DNA from: Adlercreutzia sp. ZJ304
GTDB taxonomy: Bacteria > Actinomycetota > Coriobacteriia > Coriobacteriales > Eggerthellaceae
Direction: 5' to 3'
Length of the DNA: 64,000 nt
Assembly (NCBI RefSeq): GCF_011039075.1
Contig: NZ_JAAKEG010000004.1
Span: 1-64,000 of the forward strand
A model generated the notes under the pieces. The model searched no databases. It saw only the letters and a list, made by a program, of their open reading frames with translations, and was not told the DNA's origin. Position 1 is the stretch's first letter; every line of letters begins with the position of its first letter. Below, piece after piece: positions 43,689 to 54,043 of the stretch. Both the position numbers and the translations under genes were made by a program.

Positions 43689-44681
43689 ATGGCTGTCACA
43701 ATTTATTACGAGCAGGATTGCGATCCGTCAATCATCCAAGGGAAGAAGATAGCTGTTATAGGCTATGGCAGTCAGGGGCATGCTCATGCTCTGAACCTAA
43801 AGGATTCTGGCTGCGATGTTCGGGTGGGTTTGCGCGAAGGCTCTAAGAGCATTCAGGCTGCTGAAGAAGCGGGTTTGAAAGTGGTTGATATGGACACCGC
43901 TGCCGAGGAAGCAGATCTTATCATGATGCTGGTTCCCGACGAACTGCAGCCGCAGGTTTATGAAGAGCATATTGCTCCGCATCTGAAGGCGGGAGATACT
44001 CTTGCGTTTGCGCATGGTTTCAATATTCACTATGGCTACATAACGCCGCCCGAGGATGTAAACGTGATAATGTGTGCTCCGAAAGGTCCGGGACACATTG
44101 TTCGCCGTCAATATACCGAAGGGTCTGGTGTGCCCGATCTGATTTGTGTACAGCAAGATGCCACGGGCAACGCTTGGGATATTGCTCTGTCTTACGCATG
44201 GGGTGTAGGCGGCGCGCGCTCTGGCGTTATTAAGGCAACGTTTAAGCAGGAAACTGAAGAAGATTTGTTCGGCGAACAGGCTGTTCTTTGCGGTGGCGTA
44301 GTAGAGCTTGTTAAGGCTGGTTTCGAGACGCTGGTAGAGGCTGGATATCCGCCTGAACTTGCATATTTTGAGTGCTATCACGAAATGAAGATGATAGTTG
44401 ACTTAATGTATGAGAGCGGCATTCACTTTATGAATTACTCCATTTCGAATACTGCTGAATATGGCGAATACTATGCCGGTCCAAAGGTTATAAACGAGCA
44501 AAGCCGTGCCGCCATGAAAGAGATTCTAGGCAGAATTCAAGATGGCAGCTTTGCCGAGGAGTTTGTTAATGATTGCAAGAACGGTCATAAATGGCTTATC
44601 GAGCAGCGAGAGGCTATTAACGATCACGAGATAGAAAAGACTGGCGAGAAGATTCGCGGTATGTTTACTTGGATTAAATAA
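43689..44681 (+). CDS. ilvC: Ketol-acid reductoisomerase, class I
   Basis: It isomerises and reduces acetolactate. The 330-residue protein begins with the Rossmann motif [17 protein letters not shown] (about 25-41); the following beta-alpha loop [11 protein letters not shown] carries Arg and Ser, as usual in NADPH-using forms. The C-terminal helical domain has the Mg-binding [17 protein letters not shown] and the [15 protein letters not shown] segment. AAGGAG lies before the ATG. It is the last gene of the ilv operon; leucine genes are not present here. Confidence 0.96.
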   Translation: MAVTIYYEQDCDPSIIQGKKIAVIGYGSQGHAHALNLKDSGCDVRVGLREGSKSIQAAEEAGLKVVDMDTAAEEADLIMMLVPDELQPQVYEEHIAPHLKAGDTLAFAHGFNIHYGYITPPEDVNVIMCAPKGPGHIVRRQYTEGSGVPDLICVQQDATGNAWDIALSYAWGVGGARSGVIKATFKQETEEDLFGEQAVLCGGVVELVKAGFETLVEAGYPPELAYFECYHEMKMIVDLMYESGIHFMNYSISNTAEYGEYYAGPKVINEQSRAAMKEILGRIQDGSFAEEFVNDCKNGHKWLIEQREAINDHEIEKTGEKIRGMFTWIK

Positions 44682-44711
44682 CGTATTTGTAGAATTTTCC
44701 ACGGATGTACC

Positions 44712-44740
44712 TTGCAGAAAACGCCCGTAAGACATAACAT
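44712..44740 (+). promoter_or_regulatory. Candidate promoter of the rpsP cluster
   Basis: TTGCAG (44712-44717) and TAACAT (44735-44740) are 17 bases apart, in the ilvC-rpsP gap. The -10 is imperfect. Confidence 0.45.
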
Positions 44741-44791
44741 TAGCAATTGCTGATTTTTTGCTTATTAAGACAGAAGAAAGGTTTTCGCTTC

Positions 44792-45034
44792 ATGGTAAAG
44801 ATTCGCCTTGCGCGTCATGGCGCAAAGAAAAGGCCATACTATCGAATTGTTGTAGCTGATTCGCGTTGTCCGCGCGACGGTAAGTTTGTCGATGAGGTTG
44901 GTAGATACAATCCTTGCAGCAACCCTAAGAAGATTGAATTCGACATGGAGAAAGTCGATAAATGGATTTCTCAGGGTGCATGCCCAACTGATACTGTTGA
45001 GCGTCTTTTGAAGCAGGTTCGCGAGGAAGCTTAA
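44792..45034 (+). CDS. rpsP: Ribosomal protein bS16
   Basis: The small-subunit protein S16. The 80-residue product reads [20 protein letters not shown] at its start and continues [12 protein letters not shown], all family signatures. The ATG at 44792 gives the normal length; an upstream in-frame start would add 15 unrelated residues. It heads rpsP-khpA-rimM-trmD, a nearly universal cluster. Confidence 0.97.
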   Translation: MVKIRLARHGAKKRPYYRIVVADSRCPRDGKFVDEVGRYNPCSNPKKIEFDMEKVDKWISQGACPTDTVERLLKQVREEA

Positions 45035-45035
45035 C

Positions 45036-45287
45036 ATGCCAGAGATAGAGCAGAATCTGGTCGGTCTGGTTGAGACTGTTGTAGCGCCTATTGTTGAGAA
45101 TCCTGAAGAACTAGAGATTACCTCAACAGTTGAAGATCAGTCGATTCTTATCGAGATACGCGTTAATCCCGATGATGCTGGAAAAGTTATAGGGCGTCAG
45201 GGTCGCATCATAAAGGCTATCCGCACGCTCACTCGGGCAGCTGCATCTCGTAGTGACTATATGGTAGATGTGGAGTTGATCGACTAG
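45036..45287 (+). CDS. khpA: KhpA-type KH-domain RNA-binding protein
   Basis: A single KH domain protein of 83 residues, with the RNA-binding loop GKVIGRQGRIIKAIRTL (about 50-66). It is found between rpsP and rimM in Firmicutes and actinobacteria. Homologues (KhpA/YlqC) bind many RNAs and affect cell size and division. It begins 1 base after rpsP, and its stop overlaps the rimM GTG. Confidence 0.92.
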   Translation: MPEIEQNLVGLVETVVAPIVENPEELEITSTVEDQSILIEIRVNPDDAGKVIGRQGRIIKAIRTLTRAAASRSDYMVDVELID

Positions 45288-45826
45288 TGAGCGAGTGGCT
45301 CGATATTGCCACCATAGTAAAACTGAAGAAATCAAAAGGCGGGTTCGTTGTTAAAGCGGCAACGGGTCTGCCTTTTCTTTTGCAGCCGGATATGCAGGTG
45401 CATTTTGTGCCGCCGCAAATTGATGCTCCCAGAAATGCAAAAGTTCGTGAGGTTTCTGGTTTAGATACTGATTGCGCAACTGTTCATTTTGATTTACCAA
45501 ACGATTCTTGCTTGGACGCTCTTGTTGGATGCCATTGTCTTGTGTCTTTGCAAGTTGCCAAGAATGCGGCAGAAAGCCTAAATGAAGAACTTGGCATGGC
45601 CCTTATGTATGATGGTTTTGATGGCTGGTCGTTAGAAGACGAATTGGGCAATGTGGTTGGAACTATTTGCGATTGTGTTGAGCATCCAACCCAGCTTACA
45701 CTTACATTAAAGCTATCAAGTGGGGAAGAAAAACTCATTCCACTTGTAGATGAACTTCTTATATCCATAGATGATGCTAATAAGCGAATCAAGATGAATC
45801 TTCCAGCTGGAATATTGGAGGTGTAA
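45287..45826 (+). CDS. rimM: Ribosome maturation factor RimM
   Basis: RimM helps 30S assembly at the S19 site. The 179-residue protein has an N-terminal beta-barrel ([15 protein letters not shown]) and the C-terminal PRC-barrel with [17 protein letters not shown] and [14 protein letters not shown]. The N-terminal domain is divergent, so the identification leans also on its place between khpA and trmD. GTG start sharing a base with the khpA stop. Confidence 0.9.
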   Translation: MSEWLDIATIVKLKKSKGGFVVKAATGLPFLLQPDMQVHFVPPQIDAPRNAKVREVSGLDTDCATVHFDLPNDSCLDALVGCHCLVSLQVAKNAAESLNEELGMALMYDGFDGWSLEDELGNVVGTICDCVEHPTQLTLTLKLSSGEEKLIPLVDELLISIDDANKRIKMNLPAGILEV

Positions 45827-45828
45827 CT

Positions 45829-46605
45829 GTGATTATTCAGACACTTTCAACTTTTCCGCATATGTACGATTCTGTCATGGGCGAATCTATGATGAAACGT
45901 GCTCAAGAAAACGGCATTATTGCGTTTGAAGCATTCGATCTTCGCGATTGGACATATGATAGGCACCGCACAACCGACGATTATCCATATGGTGGTGGTG
46001 CTGGTTTAGTTATGAAATGCGAACCTGTATTTGAAGCTGTTGAGGATATTCTGGGGTTTGGTGGCGCTTCTGAGGGCGGTCAGCAAAGATTAGACGGTAA
46101 TTCCGCTAGGGTAATTTTTCTGACACCGTCGGGTCGTACTTTCGATGATTCATATGCATGCGAATTGGCGCAAAGCAGCAGGCTTTTGTTTGTATGCGGT
46201 CACTACGAGGGGATGGACGAGCGTGTTTATACCCTTGCAACTGATATGGTGTCACTTGGCGACTATGTGCTAACAAGTGGCGAGTTGGCTTCGATGGTTA
46301 TTATAGATGCTGTTGTTCGTAAATTGCCGGGAGTACTTGGTGCAGAAAATGGTGCCGATGACGAATCGTTTGCTCATGGCTTACTTGAGTATCCACAGTA
46401 CACGCGCCCGGCAGATTTTCGCGGAATGGAAGTACCGGCAGTTTTGCTTTCAGGACATCATGCCAATATAGAGACATGGCGGCGGCAAATGAGCCTTAAG
46501 CGTACAGCAGAGTTGCGCCCCGATCTTATCCGGCAAGCCTATGATTGCGGCGATTTATCTTCTAACGATATCTTATATTTGAAATCTTTAAGCGCAGAGC
46601 CGTAA
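45829..46605 (+). CDS. trmD: tRNA (guanine-N1)-methyltransferase
   Basis: TrmD methylates G37 of tRNAs reading C-starting codons, preventing frameshifts. The SPOUT trefoil knot is visible: [41 protein letters not shown] and [19 protein letters not shown]. 258 residues. GTG start with a strong GGAGGTG 5 bases upstream, 2 bases after rimM. Confidence 0.95.
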   Translation: MIIQTLSTFPHMYDSVMGESMMKRAQENGIIAFEAFDLRDWTYDRHRTTDDYPYGGGAGLVMKCEPVFEAVEDILGFGGASEGGQQRLDGNSARVIFLTPSGRTFDDSYACELAQSSRLLFVCGHYEGMDERVYTLATDMVSLGDYVLTSGELASMVIIDAVVRKLPGVLGAENGADDESFAHGLLEYPQYTRPADFRGMEVPAVLLSGHHANIETWRRQMSLKRTAELRPDLIRQAYDCGDLSSNDILYLKSLSAEP

Positions 46606-46724
46606 GTTAGCTTTTTAGCGTTATTATGAACGCTTGTGTGAATTGAGCTTATCGGGTCAGGGCTATTCGTATATCAGAAAGAGTGTTTTGGGTGTACGCA
46701 GGCGAAAAGGAAGAGTATTTTAGG

Positions 46725-47297
46725 ATGTATACAGGCGAACATGCAGAGCCGAAAAAAAAGAATATAGGGTACACCCTTCTTTCCATTTTAGGAATGGTAG
46801 TGCTTATTGTTGCACTTTCTTGGGGTTTGCGTACATTCGTCTTCCAAGCATACGAGATACCTTCTGGTTCGATGGAAGAAACCATTATGACGGGCGACAT
46901 GGTATTCTCAGAAAAGATAAGCTATTACGTAAGCGAACCAAAACGTGGCGATATAGTTACATTTGCCGATCCTGAAATTCCGTCGCGAACACTTATAAAA
47001 CGTATTGTTGCTACCGAGGGGCAGAAGGTAAGTCTTAAAGATGGAAGCGTATATGTAGATGGTGTAAAACTAGACGAACCCTATACAAATGGGTTGCCAT
47101 CTTATCCGCTTACTACGGCTTATGGCGTTTCAATAACATATCCTTACACCGTTCCGGCAGGTGAAGTGTGGGTTATGGGGGATAATAGAACCAATTCGCA
47201 GGATTCCAGATATTTTGGCTCTATCCCTGTTGATACGATAACTGGGAAAGCTGTTCTAAAATACTGGCCTATAAGCAGTTTTGGGCTGCTTGAATAG
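46725..47297 (+). CDS. lepB: Signal peptidase I
   Basis: It cleaves signal peptides of exported proteins. One N-terminal membrane segment (about 16-36), then the catalytic Ser in YEIPSGSMEETI (about 48) and the catalytic Lys in RTLIKRIVATEG (about 92), followed by PAGEVWVMGDNRTNSQDSR. The start is uncertain: the ATG at 46725 (190 residues) has GGAAGAG 9 bases upstream, while in-frame GTGs at 46683 and 46692 would add 11-14 residues. The gene is near the ribosome cluster, as in many Gram-positives. Confidence 0.92.
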   Translation: MYTGEHAEPKKKNIGYTLLSILGMVVLIVALSWGLRTFVFQAYEIPSGSMEETIMTGDMVFSEKISYYVSEPKRGDIVTFADPEIPSRTLIKRIVATEGQKVSLKDGSVYVDGVKLDEPYTNGLPSYPLTTAYGVSITYPYTVPAGEVWVMGDNRTNSQDSRYFGSIPVDTITGKAVLKYWPISSFGLLE

Positions 47298-47346
47298 TAC
47301 GCGCGATCACGGCGCATGATGTGATAAAACTATTGGGGATGTGGAT

Positions 47347-48279
47347 ATGAAGTCTGAGGCAAGAGGTGCGGCAAATCCGAATGCACCAACCTTTCAAGAT
47401 GTAATAATGAATTTACAGCGCTATTGGGCAGATCAGGGTTGTGTAGTGCTGCAACCTTACGATAACGAGGTAGGTGCTGGCACGAATGCGCCGGCTACTA
47501 CATTGCGTGCGTTAGGTCCGCAAACTTGGCGTACCGCATATGTTCAGGGTTGTCGCCGTCCAACTGATGGTAGATATGGCGAAAATCCGAATCGCCTTCA
47601 GTTTTACTATCAGTTCCAAGTACTTATCAAGCCATCTCCTGACAATATTCAAGACCTCTATCTCGGTTCGCTTGAGGCTATTGGGATAGATGTTTCAGCA
47701 CATGATGTGCGTTTTGTGGAAGACGACTGGGAGTCTCCAACTCTTGGTGCGTGGGGTCTTGGATGGGAAGTGTGGATTGATGGCATGGAAGTTACTCAGT
47801 TCACATATTTCCAGCAAGTAGGCGGTTTTGAATGCGATCCTGTGCCAGCTGAAATTGCTTATGGTCTTGAGAGGCTGACAATGTTTGTTCAGGGTGTCGA
47901 TTCTGTCTACGATATAGTTTGGTCGCGTGGCAGCGATGGCATTACTTTTACATATGGCGATGTGTATCTTGAAAATGAACGCGAATATTCAAAATACAAT
48001 TTCGAAGTAGCCGATACGGAATTTCTTTTTAAGGAATTTGCCGATCGCGAGGCGGAGTGCATGCGCACTCTAGAGGCAAAATTGCCGCTTCCGGCTTACG
48101 ATTCAGTATTGAAATGCTGCCACACCTTTAATCTATTGGATGCACGCGGGGTAATTTCAGCAACTGAGCGCATGGCATACATTTTGCGCGTGCGTACCTT
48201 AGCGAAGGCATGCTGCGAATCGTATATGGAAAACGTTGTAGGGGTTAAGGACAAGGCTTCCTCGAAGGAAGGTGAATAA
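47347..48279 (+). CDS. glyQ: Glycyl-tRNA synthetase, alpha subunit
   Basis: The catalytic subunit of the heterotetrameric bacterial GlyRS. The 310-residue product has the family start [51 protein letters not shown] and [19 protein letters not shown]. The ATG at 47347 follows TGGGGAT; a GTG at 47341 is also in frame. glyS follows after 2 bases. Confidence 0.96.
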   Translation: MKSEARGAANPNAPTFQDVIMNLQRYWADQGCVVLQPYDNEVGAGTNAPATTLRALGPQTWRTAYVQGCRRPTDGRYGENPNRLQFYYQFQVLIKPSPDNIQDLYLGSLEAIGIDVSAHDVRFVEDDWESPTLGAWGLGWEVWIDGMEVTQFTYFQQVGGFECDPVPAEIAYGLERLTMFVQGVDSVYDIVWSRGSDGITFTYGDVYLENEREYSKYNFEVADTEFLFKEFADREAECMRTLEAKLPLPAYDSVLKCCHTFNLLDARGVISATERMAYILRVRTLAKACCESYMENVVGVKDKASSKEGE

Positions 48280-48281
48280 AC

Positions 48282-50369
48282 ATGGCGGACACACGCACAC
48301 TTGCTTTCGAGATAGGCACTGAGGAAATTCCTGCGTTTGACTTAAAAGCAGCTACGGTTCAGTTAGCAAAAATTATGCCAGACGCGCTTGACGCTAAGAG
48401 GATTCCGCATGGCGAGGTAAAAATTTTCTCTAGCCCGCGCAGGCTTATTGCAATTGTGGATGATGTTGCTTTGCAGACACAGCGCACAGTGGAAGAATTT
48501 CGCGGACCTAAGACAGAAATTGCCTTTGACGAAGGCGGTCAGCCTACAAAAGCCGCAATCGGGTTTGCGCGCGGCAAGGGGCTAGAGCCATCAGCGCTTG
48601 TGCGCAAAGAAGAGGGCGGCGTGGAATACGTATTTGCCACTGTAGAAACTCCTGCAATGAATGTTGTAGATTTGCTACCCGACGTTTTAGGTGGGGTAAT
48701 TCAGTCAATATACTGGCCTAAGTCTATGCGCTGGGGAAATATGCGGGCGCTTTTTAGCCGCCCTGTGCGTTGGTTGTGTGCGCTTCTTGGTAGCGATGTT
48801 GTGCCGGTAAATTTTGCTAATGTTTCTTCTGGGCGATTTACTTATGGACATAGGTTTTTAAGCCCGGGACCACATGAGGTATCTTCTGCAGAAGAATTGC
48901 TAGAGGTTGTGCGTAAGGCGAATGTGGTTCCCAGTCAAGATGAGCGCGAACAAGTAATTCGTGAAGGTGTCAAGAAGGCAGAAGCGCAAACTGGATGCAA
49001 CGCTGAACTTCCGCAAAAAACCTTAACTGAGGTCATAAATCTTTCGGAGTACCCCACGGTCATGGTTGGCACTTTTGACGAAGAATTTTTACAGGTGCCC
49101 GAAGAGATCATTGTAGATGCAATGCTTATGCATCAGCGTTATTTCCCGCTCTATGATGCTAAAGGCAAACTATCAAATAGCTTTATTGTTGTTAGCAATG
49201 GTAATCCAGAATGCGAAGCCACTATTATTGATGGCAATGAGCGTGTGGTCGCGGCAAGGCTATACGACGCAAAATTCTTCTATGAGGAAGATTTGAAGCA
49301 GCCTCTTTCTAGTTATGTTGACCGCTTAGATGAAGTTGTATTCCAAGAGCAGCTGGGAACTATGCGCCAGAAGACAGAGCGAGTGGTACAGCTTGCGAAA
49401 TGCTTAGCAGCCGACGCTTCGCTAGACGATGCGGAGTGTGTAGATGTTGAGCGTGCGGCAATGTTGGCAAAAGCAGACTTGGTTACTAATGCGGTTGTGG
49501 AATTTACTAGTGTCCAAGGCATAATGGGTTCATATTATGCCCAAGCGTCGGGCGAAACAGAGCGAGTGGCGCGTGCCATAGCTGAACACTATATGCCTCG
49601 CTTCTCAGGTGATGATGTTCCTAGCGATACTGTGGGGCGCATTGTTGCGATGGCTGACAAGCTAGATACAATTTGCGGTCTTTTTGCGGTTGATCAGGCA
49701 CCTACCGGCTCATCTGATCCGTTTGCGCTGCGCAGAGCGGCACTGGGTATTATTGCAATAATGCAGTCAGGTGTAGACATCTCTCTTTCCAAAGCTATAC
49801 AGGATTCACTTCGTATATATGAAGAATATGGTCTTAGCTTCAACGTTGCCGATGTTAAAAGCGCCGTAGAAGACTTCTTCCTAACTCGTACTCGCGTTTT
49901 ACTGCGCGATTCTGGTAGTTCAGCGGATGCGGTTGAAGCGGTTGGGGCTGTTGGCATAGTAGAGCCGGTGCTGCTAATAGAGCGCGTGCGTGCTTTAGAA
50001 GCGGCGCGCGACGAAGCGCCTGATACATTCGACGATTTAGCAACCGCTTATGCCAGAGCGAATAACTTGCGCGACTCTGCGCTTGGGGTTGATTACAACT
50101 CCGCGTTGTTCAGTGAATCGGAAAGTGCACTGGCGCAATCTATTGCAGATACTCAAGCTGCAGTCGATAAGTCGCTTGAAATTGGCGATTACCATACGGC
50201 ACTTACTCAGCTAGCGCACCTGCGTGGCCCTATAGACAATTTCTTTGATAAAACCATGGTTATGGATGAAAATATTGAGCTGCGCGAAAACCGTATAAAA
50301 TTGCTCAATAAATTTACTGGCGTTTTTGCTGGTGTGGCTGATTTTTCGGTCATGGCGAAATCGAAATAA
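48282..50369 (+). CDS. glyS: Glycyl-tRNA synthetase, beta subunit
   Basis: The tRNA-binding subunit, 695 residues. It starts FEIGTEEIPAFDLKAA and has the PKSMRWGNMRALFSRPVRW and MLMHQRYFPLYDAKGKL segments, an HD-like central domain and a C-terminal DALR-type anticodon-binding part. It pairs with glyQ just upstream. The next gene starts 3 bases after its stop. Confidence 0.96.
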   Translation: MADTRTLAFEIGTEEIPAFDLKAATVQLAKIMPDALDAKRIPHGEVKIFSSPRRLIAIVDDVALQTQRTVEEFRGPKTEIAFDEGGQPTKAAIGFARGKGLEPSALVRKEEGGVEYVFATVETPAMNVVDLLPDVLGGVIQSIYWPKSMRWGNMRALFSRPVRWLCALLGSDVVPVNFANVSSGRFTYGHRFLSPGPHEVSSAEELLEVVRKANVVPSQDEREQVIREGVKKAEAQTGCNAELPQKTLTEVINLSEYPTVMVGTFDEEFLQVPEEIIVDAMLMHQRYFPLYDAKGKLSNSFIVVSNGNPECEATIIDGNERVVAARLYDAKFFYEEDLKQPLSSYVDRLDEVVFQEQLGTMRQKTERVVQLAKCLAADASLDDAECVDVERAAMLAKADLVTNAVVEFTSVQGIMGSYYAQASGETERVARAIAEHYMPRFSGDDVPSDTVGRIVAMADKLDTICGLFAVDQAPTGSSDPFALRRAALGIIAIMQSGVDISLSKAIQDSLRIYEEYGLSFNVADVKSAVEDFFLTRTRVLLRDSGSSADAVEAVGAVGIVEPVLLIERVRALEAARDEAPDTFDDLATAYARANNLRDSALGVDYNSALFSESESALAQSIADTQAAVDKSLEIGDYHTALTQLAHLRGPIDNFFDKTMVMDENIELRENRIKLLNKFTGVFAGVADFSVMAKSK

Positions 50370-50372
50370 GTT

Positions 50373-51263
50373 ATGAATGGCTTTTTAGGGGAAGGCTCTT
50401 CGGTTGTTAAGGGCTTTCCCACAATCCATGTCGTATCCGATTCTGTAGGCGAAACAGCGCGTACAATGGCGCAAGCTGCCGCTGCTCAATTTGGAGTAAC
50501 TAACCCCAAGGTGGAGGTTTTAGGCAAGGTTACTTCTTTTGAGCAAATTCGCGACCATCTTGAAGAACATGTGCGCTATCACGTTGAACAGCTAGGCGAC
50601 AATAAATTGCTGGTGTTTTACACGCTTGTTCACCGCGAAATGCGCGATGAAGTTTCAGAATGGATACAGGGTAGAGATAATATATACGGCGTAGATTTGC
50701 TTACTGCCCCTATAGAGGCTATATCGCAAGTTAGCGGTCTTGATCCTAAATGTAGCCCCGGCGCTCTGCGTGTGGCAGATATTAATTACTTTAAGCGAGT
50801 GGACGCACTTGAGTTCACTATAGAACATGATGATGGGCGAAATCCGCAAGATTTAACAAAAGCCGACATGGTACTTTTAGGTGTGTCGCGTGCGTCCAAA
50901 ACGCCGCTTTCAATCTATTTGGCGCAGCATGGATATCGCATAGCGAACGTACCGCTAGACCCAAACACCGAGCCTCCAAAAGAAATTTTCGATGTGGATA
51001 AAACGCGCCTTTTTGGACTAATGACAAGTCCTGAAGTGCTTGCCGATATTCGCATTCGCCGTCTAGGAAATGCTAAAAGTGTTGCAAGCGAATATGCGGA
51101 TATGGAATACATCTATAACGACTTAGAAAAGGCTCGCGAGTTAATGCGGCGTTTAGGTTGTATAGTGGTGCGCACTGACAAACGCGCCGTTGAGGAAGCC
51201 GCTCAAGAGATTCTAAGCCACTACCTGCGCAATCATCCTGCGCCCGCTGATATCATGAGTTAA
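50373..51263 (+). CDS. PPDK regulatory protein (bifunctional kinase/phosphorylase)
   Basis: A DUF299 / PDRP protein of 296 residues that phosphorylates PPDK on a threonine with ADP to switch it off and removes the phosphate with Pi to switch it on. The N-terminus has IHVVSDSVGETARTMAQA, typical of the family, and a P-loop-like motif GVSRASKTPLSIYLAQHGY at about 170-188. It is 59 bases before ppdK, its expected target, so PPDK regulation by reversible phosphorylation is well supported. PEP synthase regulation, the other known function, is unlikely in this context. Confidence 0.92.
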   Translation: MNGFLGEGSSVVKGFPTIHVVSDSVGETARTMAQAAAAQFGVTNPKVEVLGKVTSFEQIRDHLEEHVRYHVEQLGDNKLLVFYTLVHREMRDEVSEWIQGRDNIYGVDLLTAPIEAISQVSGLDPKCSPGALRVADINYFKRVDALEFTIEHDDGRNPQDLTKADMVLLGVSRASKTPLSIYLAQHGYRIANVPLDPNTEPPKEIFDVDKTRLFGLMTSPEVLADIRIRRLGNAKSVASEYADMEYIYNDLEKARELMRRLGCIVVRTDKRAVEEAAQEILSHYLRNHPAPADIMS

Positions 51264-51322
51264 GCGCGGCGGCAAAAGCCCCGTGGCACAGATGGCAAAG
51301 GCTATCAAGTAAGGAGAGCAAG

Positions 51323-54043
51323 GTGTCTGATTCTGTGAAGCGCGTCTACGCATTTGGAAACGACGCGAATGGTAAAAATGTTACCGAGGGTAATACCGAT
51401 ATGAAGGCAATCCTTGGTGGCAAAGGTGCTAATTTGGCTGAGATGGCTAACATTGGGCTGCCGGTTCCGCCGGGCTTCACCATAACCTGCCAGACCTGTA
51501 TGGAATATGCCAATGCAGGTAATGTATGGCCTGAAGGTGCGCTTGATACCATAGCCGAGTACAGAGCCGATCTGGAAGAGCGCATGGGCAAAAAGATTGG
51601 GGATGCAAAAGATCCGCTGTTGGTGTCAGTTCGCTCTGGCGCTCCTATGAGCATGCCCGGCATGATGGATACTGTGTTGAATCTGGGTCTGAATGATGAA
51701 TCTATAAATGGTCTGATTGCGCAGACTGAAAATCCCCGTTTTGCGTGGGACTCTTATAGGCGTTTTATTCAGATGTTCAGCAATGTTGTTATGGGGCTAG
51801 ATGGCGATCTTTTTGAAAATGCCATTATTGCCATGAAAAACGATAGAGGCGTATCTAGTGATACCGATCTTGTCGCTGAAGACTTACAAGAACTTGTAGA
51901 TGTATTCAAAGGCATATTTAGCCAGAATGTTTCTGCTGAAGATTACCCGACGCTTGTGGTAGATGGCACTGTGCAGTTCCCGCAAGATCCGATGATTCAA
52001 CTGCAACTGGCAATTGAAGCTGTGTTCGGCAGCTGGAATAACCCGCGTGCGGTTCTTTATCGTAAGAAGAACAAGATTGCGGACGATTTGGGCACCGCTG
52101 TTAATGTACAGTCAATGGTTTTCGGTAATAAAGGAAATACGTCTGCTACAGGCGTGGCATTTACACGCAATCCCGCAAACGGTGAAAAAGAATTTTACGG
52201 CGACTACTTGGTAAATGCTCAGGGCGAAGACGTTGTTGCTGGTATTCGCAACACAAGTCCTATTGCCGAGCTGAAGAATGTGGATGGTCTTGAAGAGGCT
52301 GGTAAGCAGCTTGAAGATATCTTTGTTATTCTTGAAAACCATTTCCGCGATATGTGCGATATCGAATTCACTATTGAGCAAGGTAAACTTTGGATGCTTC
52401 AAACACGCGCAGGTAAGCGTACTGCTGCTGCTGCGCTTCATATTGCTATCCAAATGGTTGAAGAGGGCTTGATTGATAAGCGCGAGGCTGTTATGCGTGT
52501 TGAACCCGAACAGCTCGATCAACTTCTGCATCCGCAGTTTGACAAGAATGCGAAATATGATGTTGTGGCGCGCGGCTTAAATGCTAGCCCCGGTGCCGCT
52601 GTTGGTGAGGCAATGTTTAGTGCAGCTGATGTTGTTGCTGCCAAAGAAGCTGGGCGTAAATGCGTGCTTGTGCGTTGGGAAACCAACCCGGACGACCTTG
52701 CCGGCATGATAGCTGCTGAGGGCATTCTAACTTCGCATGGTGGTAAGACTTCGCACGCTGCAGTTATTGCGCGTGGCATGGGTGTTCCTTGCGTATGCGG
52801 TGTTGAAGCACTCAAGATTGATGCCGAGAAGAAAGAAGCACAAATTGCTGGTAGCGATTTGGTAATACGCGAAGGCGATCTGATTTCGCTCGATGGTACA
52901 ACTGGCATTGTGGTGTTAGGTGCAGTAGATCTGGTCAAGCCTGAACTGACGGGCGATCTTGATACTATTCTTGAGTGGGCTGACGAATTCCGTCGTCTGG
53001 GTGTGCGCGCTAATGCTGATAATCCAGAAGATGCAAAACTTTCGCGCGAGTTTGGTGCGCAAGGAATTGGTCTTTGCCGTACCGAGCATATGTTCTTGGG
53101 CGATCGCAAGCAAATAATTCAGACTTATATTCTGAACGATGATGAACTTAACCGTGAGCGCGCTGCAGAGCAATTATATGAGGCGCAAGTTGGCGACTTC
53201 TATGAAATGCTAAAGGCGATGGATGGTCTGCCTATGATTGTTCGTCTGCTTGACCCGCCACTGCATGAATTCTTGGATAATCCACGTGAGCTAGAGGTTG
53301 AGATAGCTCGCTTAGAGGCGGGCGGGGCATCCGCTTCCGATTTGGCTGAAAAGCGCGAATTGCTAGAGAAGATCGATGGTTTTGTTGAGCAGAACCCGAT
53401 GCTTGGTATGCGTGGTGTTCGCTTAGGCATAATGTATCCGCAACTGCCTGAACTACAGATACGCGCTATAGCGTCGGCTATGGCTAAGCTGAAAAAGGAA
53501 GGCTTAGATCCTAAGCCAGAGATTATGATTCCGCTGGTATCTACTGTAAATGAGCTATCTTTAATGCGCGGTAAGGCTGAAGGCGTTATAGCTGAAGTAG
53601 CACAGGAAGCCGGCATTGAATTAGAGATTCCTATTGGAACCATGATAGAGTTGCCGCGTGCAGCACTTACTGCTGACGAAATAGCTACCAAGGCAGACTT
53701 CTTCTCGTTTGGTACCAACGATCTTACGCAGACCACGTTCGGCTTCAGCCGCGACGATGTGGAAGGTGAGTTCATACCTACATACCTGTCTGAGCATCTG
53801 TTGCCGGTAAATCCGTTTGCTACTGTTGATGAAGGTGGAGTTGCGAAGCTAGTTGGTATGGGTGTTGAACTTGGACACGAGGGCAATCCCGATATAGTTT
53901 GCGGCGTTTGTGGCGAGCACGGTGGCGATCCTGACTCTATACATACATTCAACCGCATAGGAGTTGATTATGTAAGCTGCTCGCCATATCGCGTGCCGGT
54001 AGCACGTCTGGCAGCGGCACAGGCATCAATTAAGGAAGACTAA
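51323..54043 (+). CDS. ppdK: Pyruvate, phosphate dikinase
   Basis: PPDK interconverts pyruvate, ATP and Pi with PEP, AMP and PPi. The 906-residue protein has the N-terminal nucleotide-binding domain (GGKGANLAEMANIGLPVPPG at about 30), the swivelling domain with the phosphorylated His and neighbouring regulatory Thr in GGKTSHAAVIARGMG (about 473-487), and the C-terminal TIM-barrel with GLCRTEHMF and the catalytic Cys in GVCGEHGGDP. GTG start with AAGGAGA upstream. The TSH sequence includes the Thr that PDRP would modify. mtnA follows at once. Confidence 0.97.
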   Translation: MSDSVKRVYAFGNDANGKNVTEGNTDMKAILGGKGANLAEMANIGLPVPPGFTITCQTCMEYANAGNVWPEGALDTIAEYRADLEERMGKKIGDAKDPLLVSVRSGAPMSMPGMMDTVLNLGLNDESINGLIAQTENPRFAWDSYRRFIQMFSNVVMGLDGDLFENAIIAMKNDRGVSSDTDLVAEDLQELVDVFKGIFSQNVSAEDYPTLVVDGTVQFPQDPMIQLQLAIEAVFGSWNNPRAVLYRKKNKIADDLGTAVNVQSMVFGNKGNTSATGVAFTRNPANGEKEFYGDYLVNAQGEDVVAGIRNTSPIAELKNVDGLEEAGKQLEDIFVILENHFRDMCDIEFTIEQGKLWMLQTRAGKRTAAAALHIAIQMVEEGLIDKREAVMRVEPEQLDQLLHPQFDKNAKYDVVARGLNASPGAAVGEAMFSAADVVAAKEAGRKCVLVRWETNPDDLAGMIAAEGILTSHGGKTSHAAVIARGMGVPCVCGVEALKIDAEKKEAQIAGSDLVIREGDLISLDGTTGIVVLGAVDLVKPELTGDLDTILEWADEFRRLGVRANADNPEDAKLSREFGAQGIGLCRTEHMFLGDRKQIIQTYILNDDELNRERAAEQLYEAQVGDFYEMLKAMDGLPMIVRLLDPPLHEFLDNPRELEVEIARLEAGGASASDLAEKRELLEKIDGFVEQNPMLGMRGVRLGIMYPQLPELQIRAIASAMAKLKKEGLDPKPEIMIPLVSTVNELSLMRGKAEGVIAEVAQEAGIELEIPIGTMIELPRAALTADEIATKADFFSFGTNDLTQTTFGFSRDDVEGEFIPTYLSEHLLPVNPFATVDEGGVAKLVGMGVELGHEGNPDIVCGVCGEHGGDPDSIHTFNRIGVDYVSCSPYRVPVARLAAAQASIKED

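Noticed and set aside
51264-51322. Possible leader structure before ppdK (repeated GGCAAAAGCC / GGCAAAGGCT)
   Set aside because: The repeats are short and no stable stem or known riboswitch pattern can be drawn.
53200-53958. 252-codon frame on the minus strand inside ppdK
   Set aside because: Shadow of the strongly conserved PPDK barrel; no start signal and low-complexity Ser-rich product.
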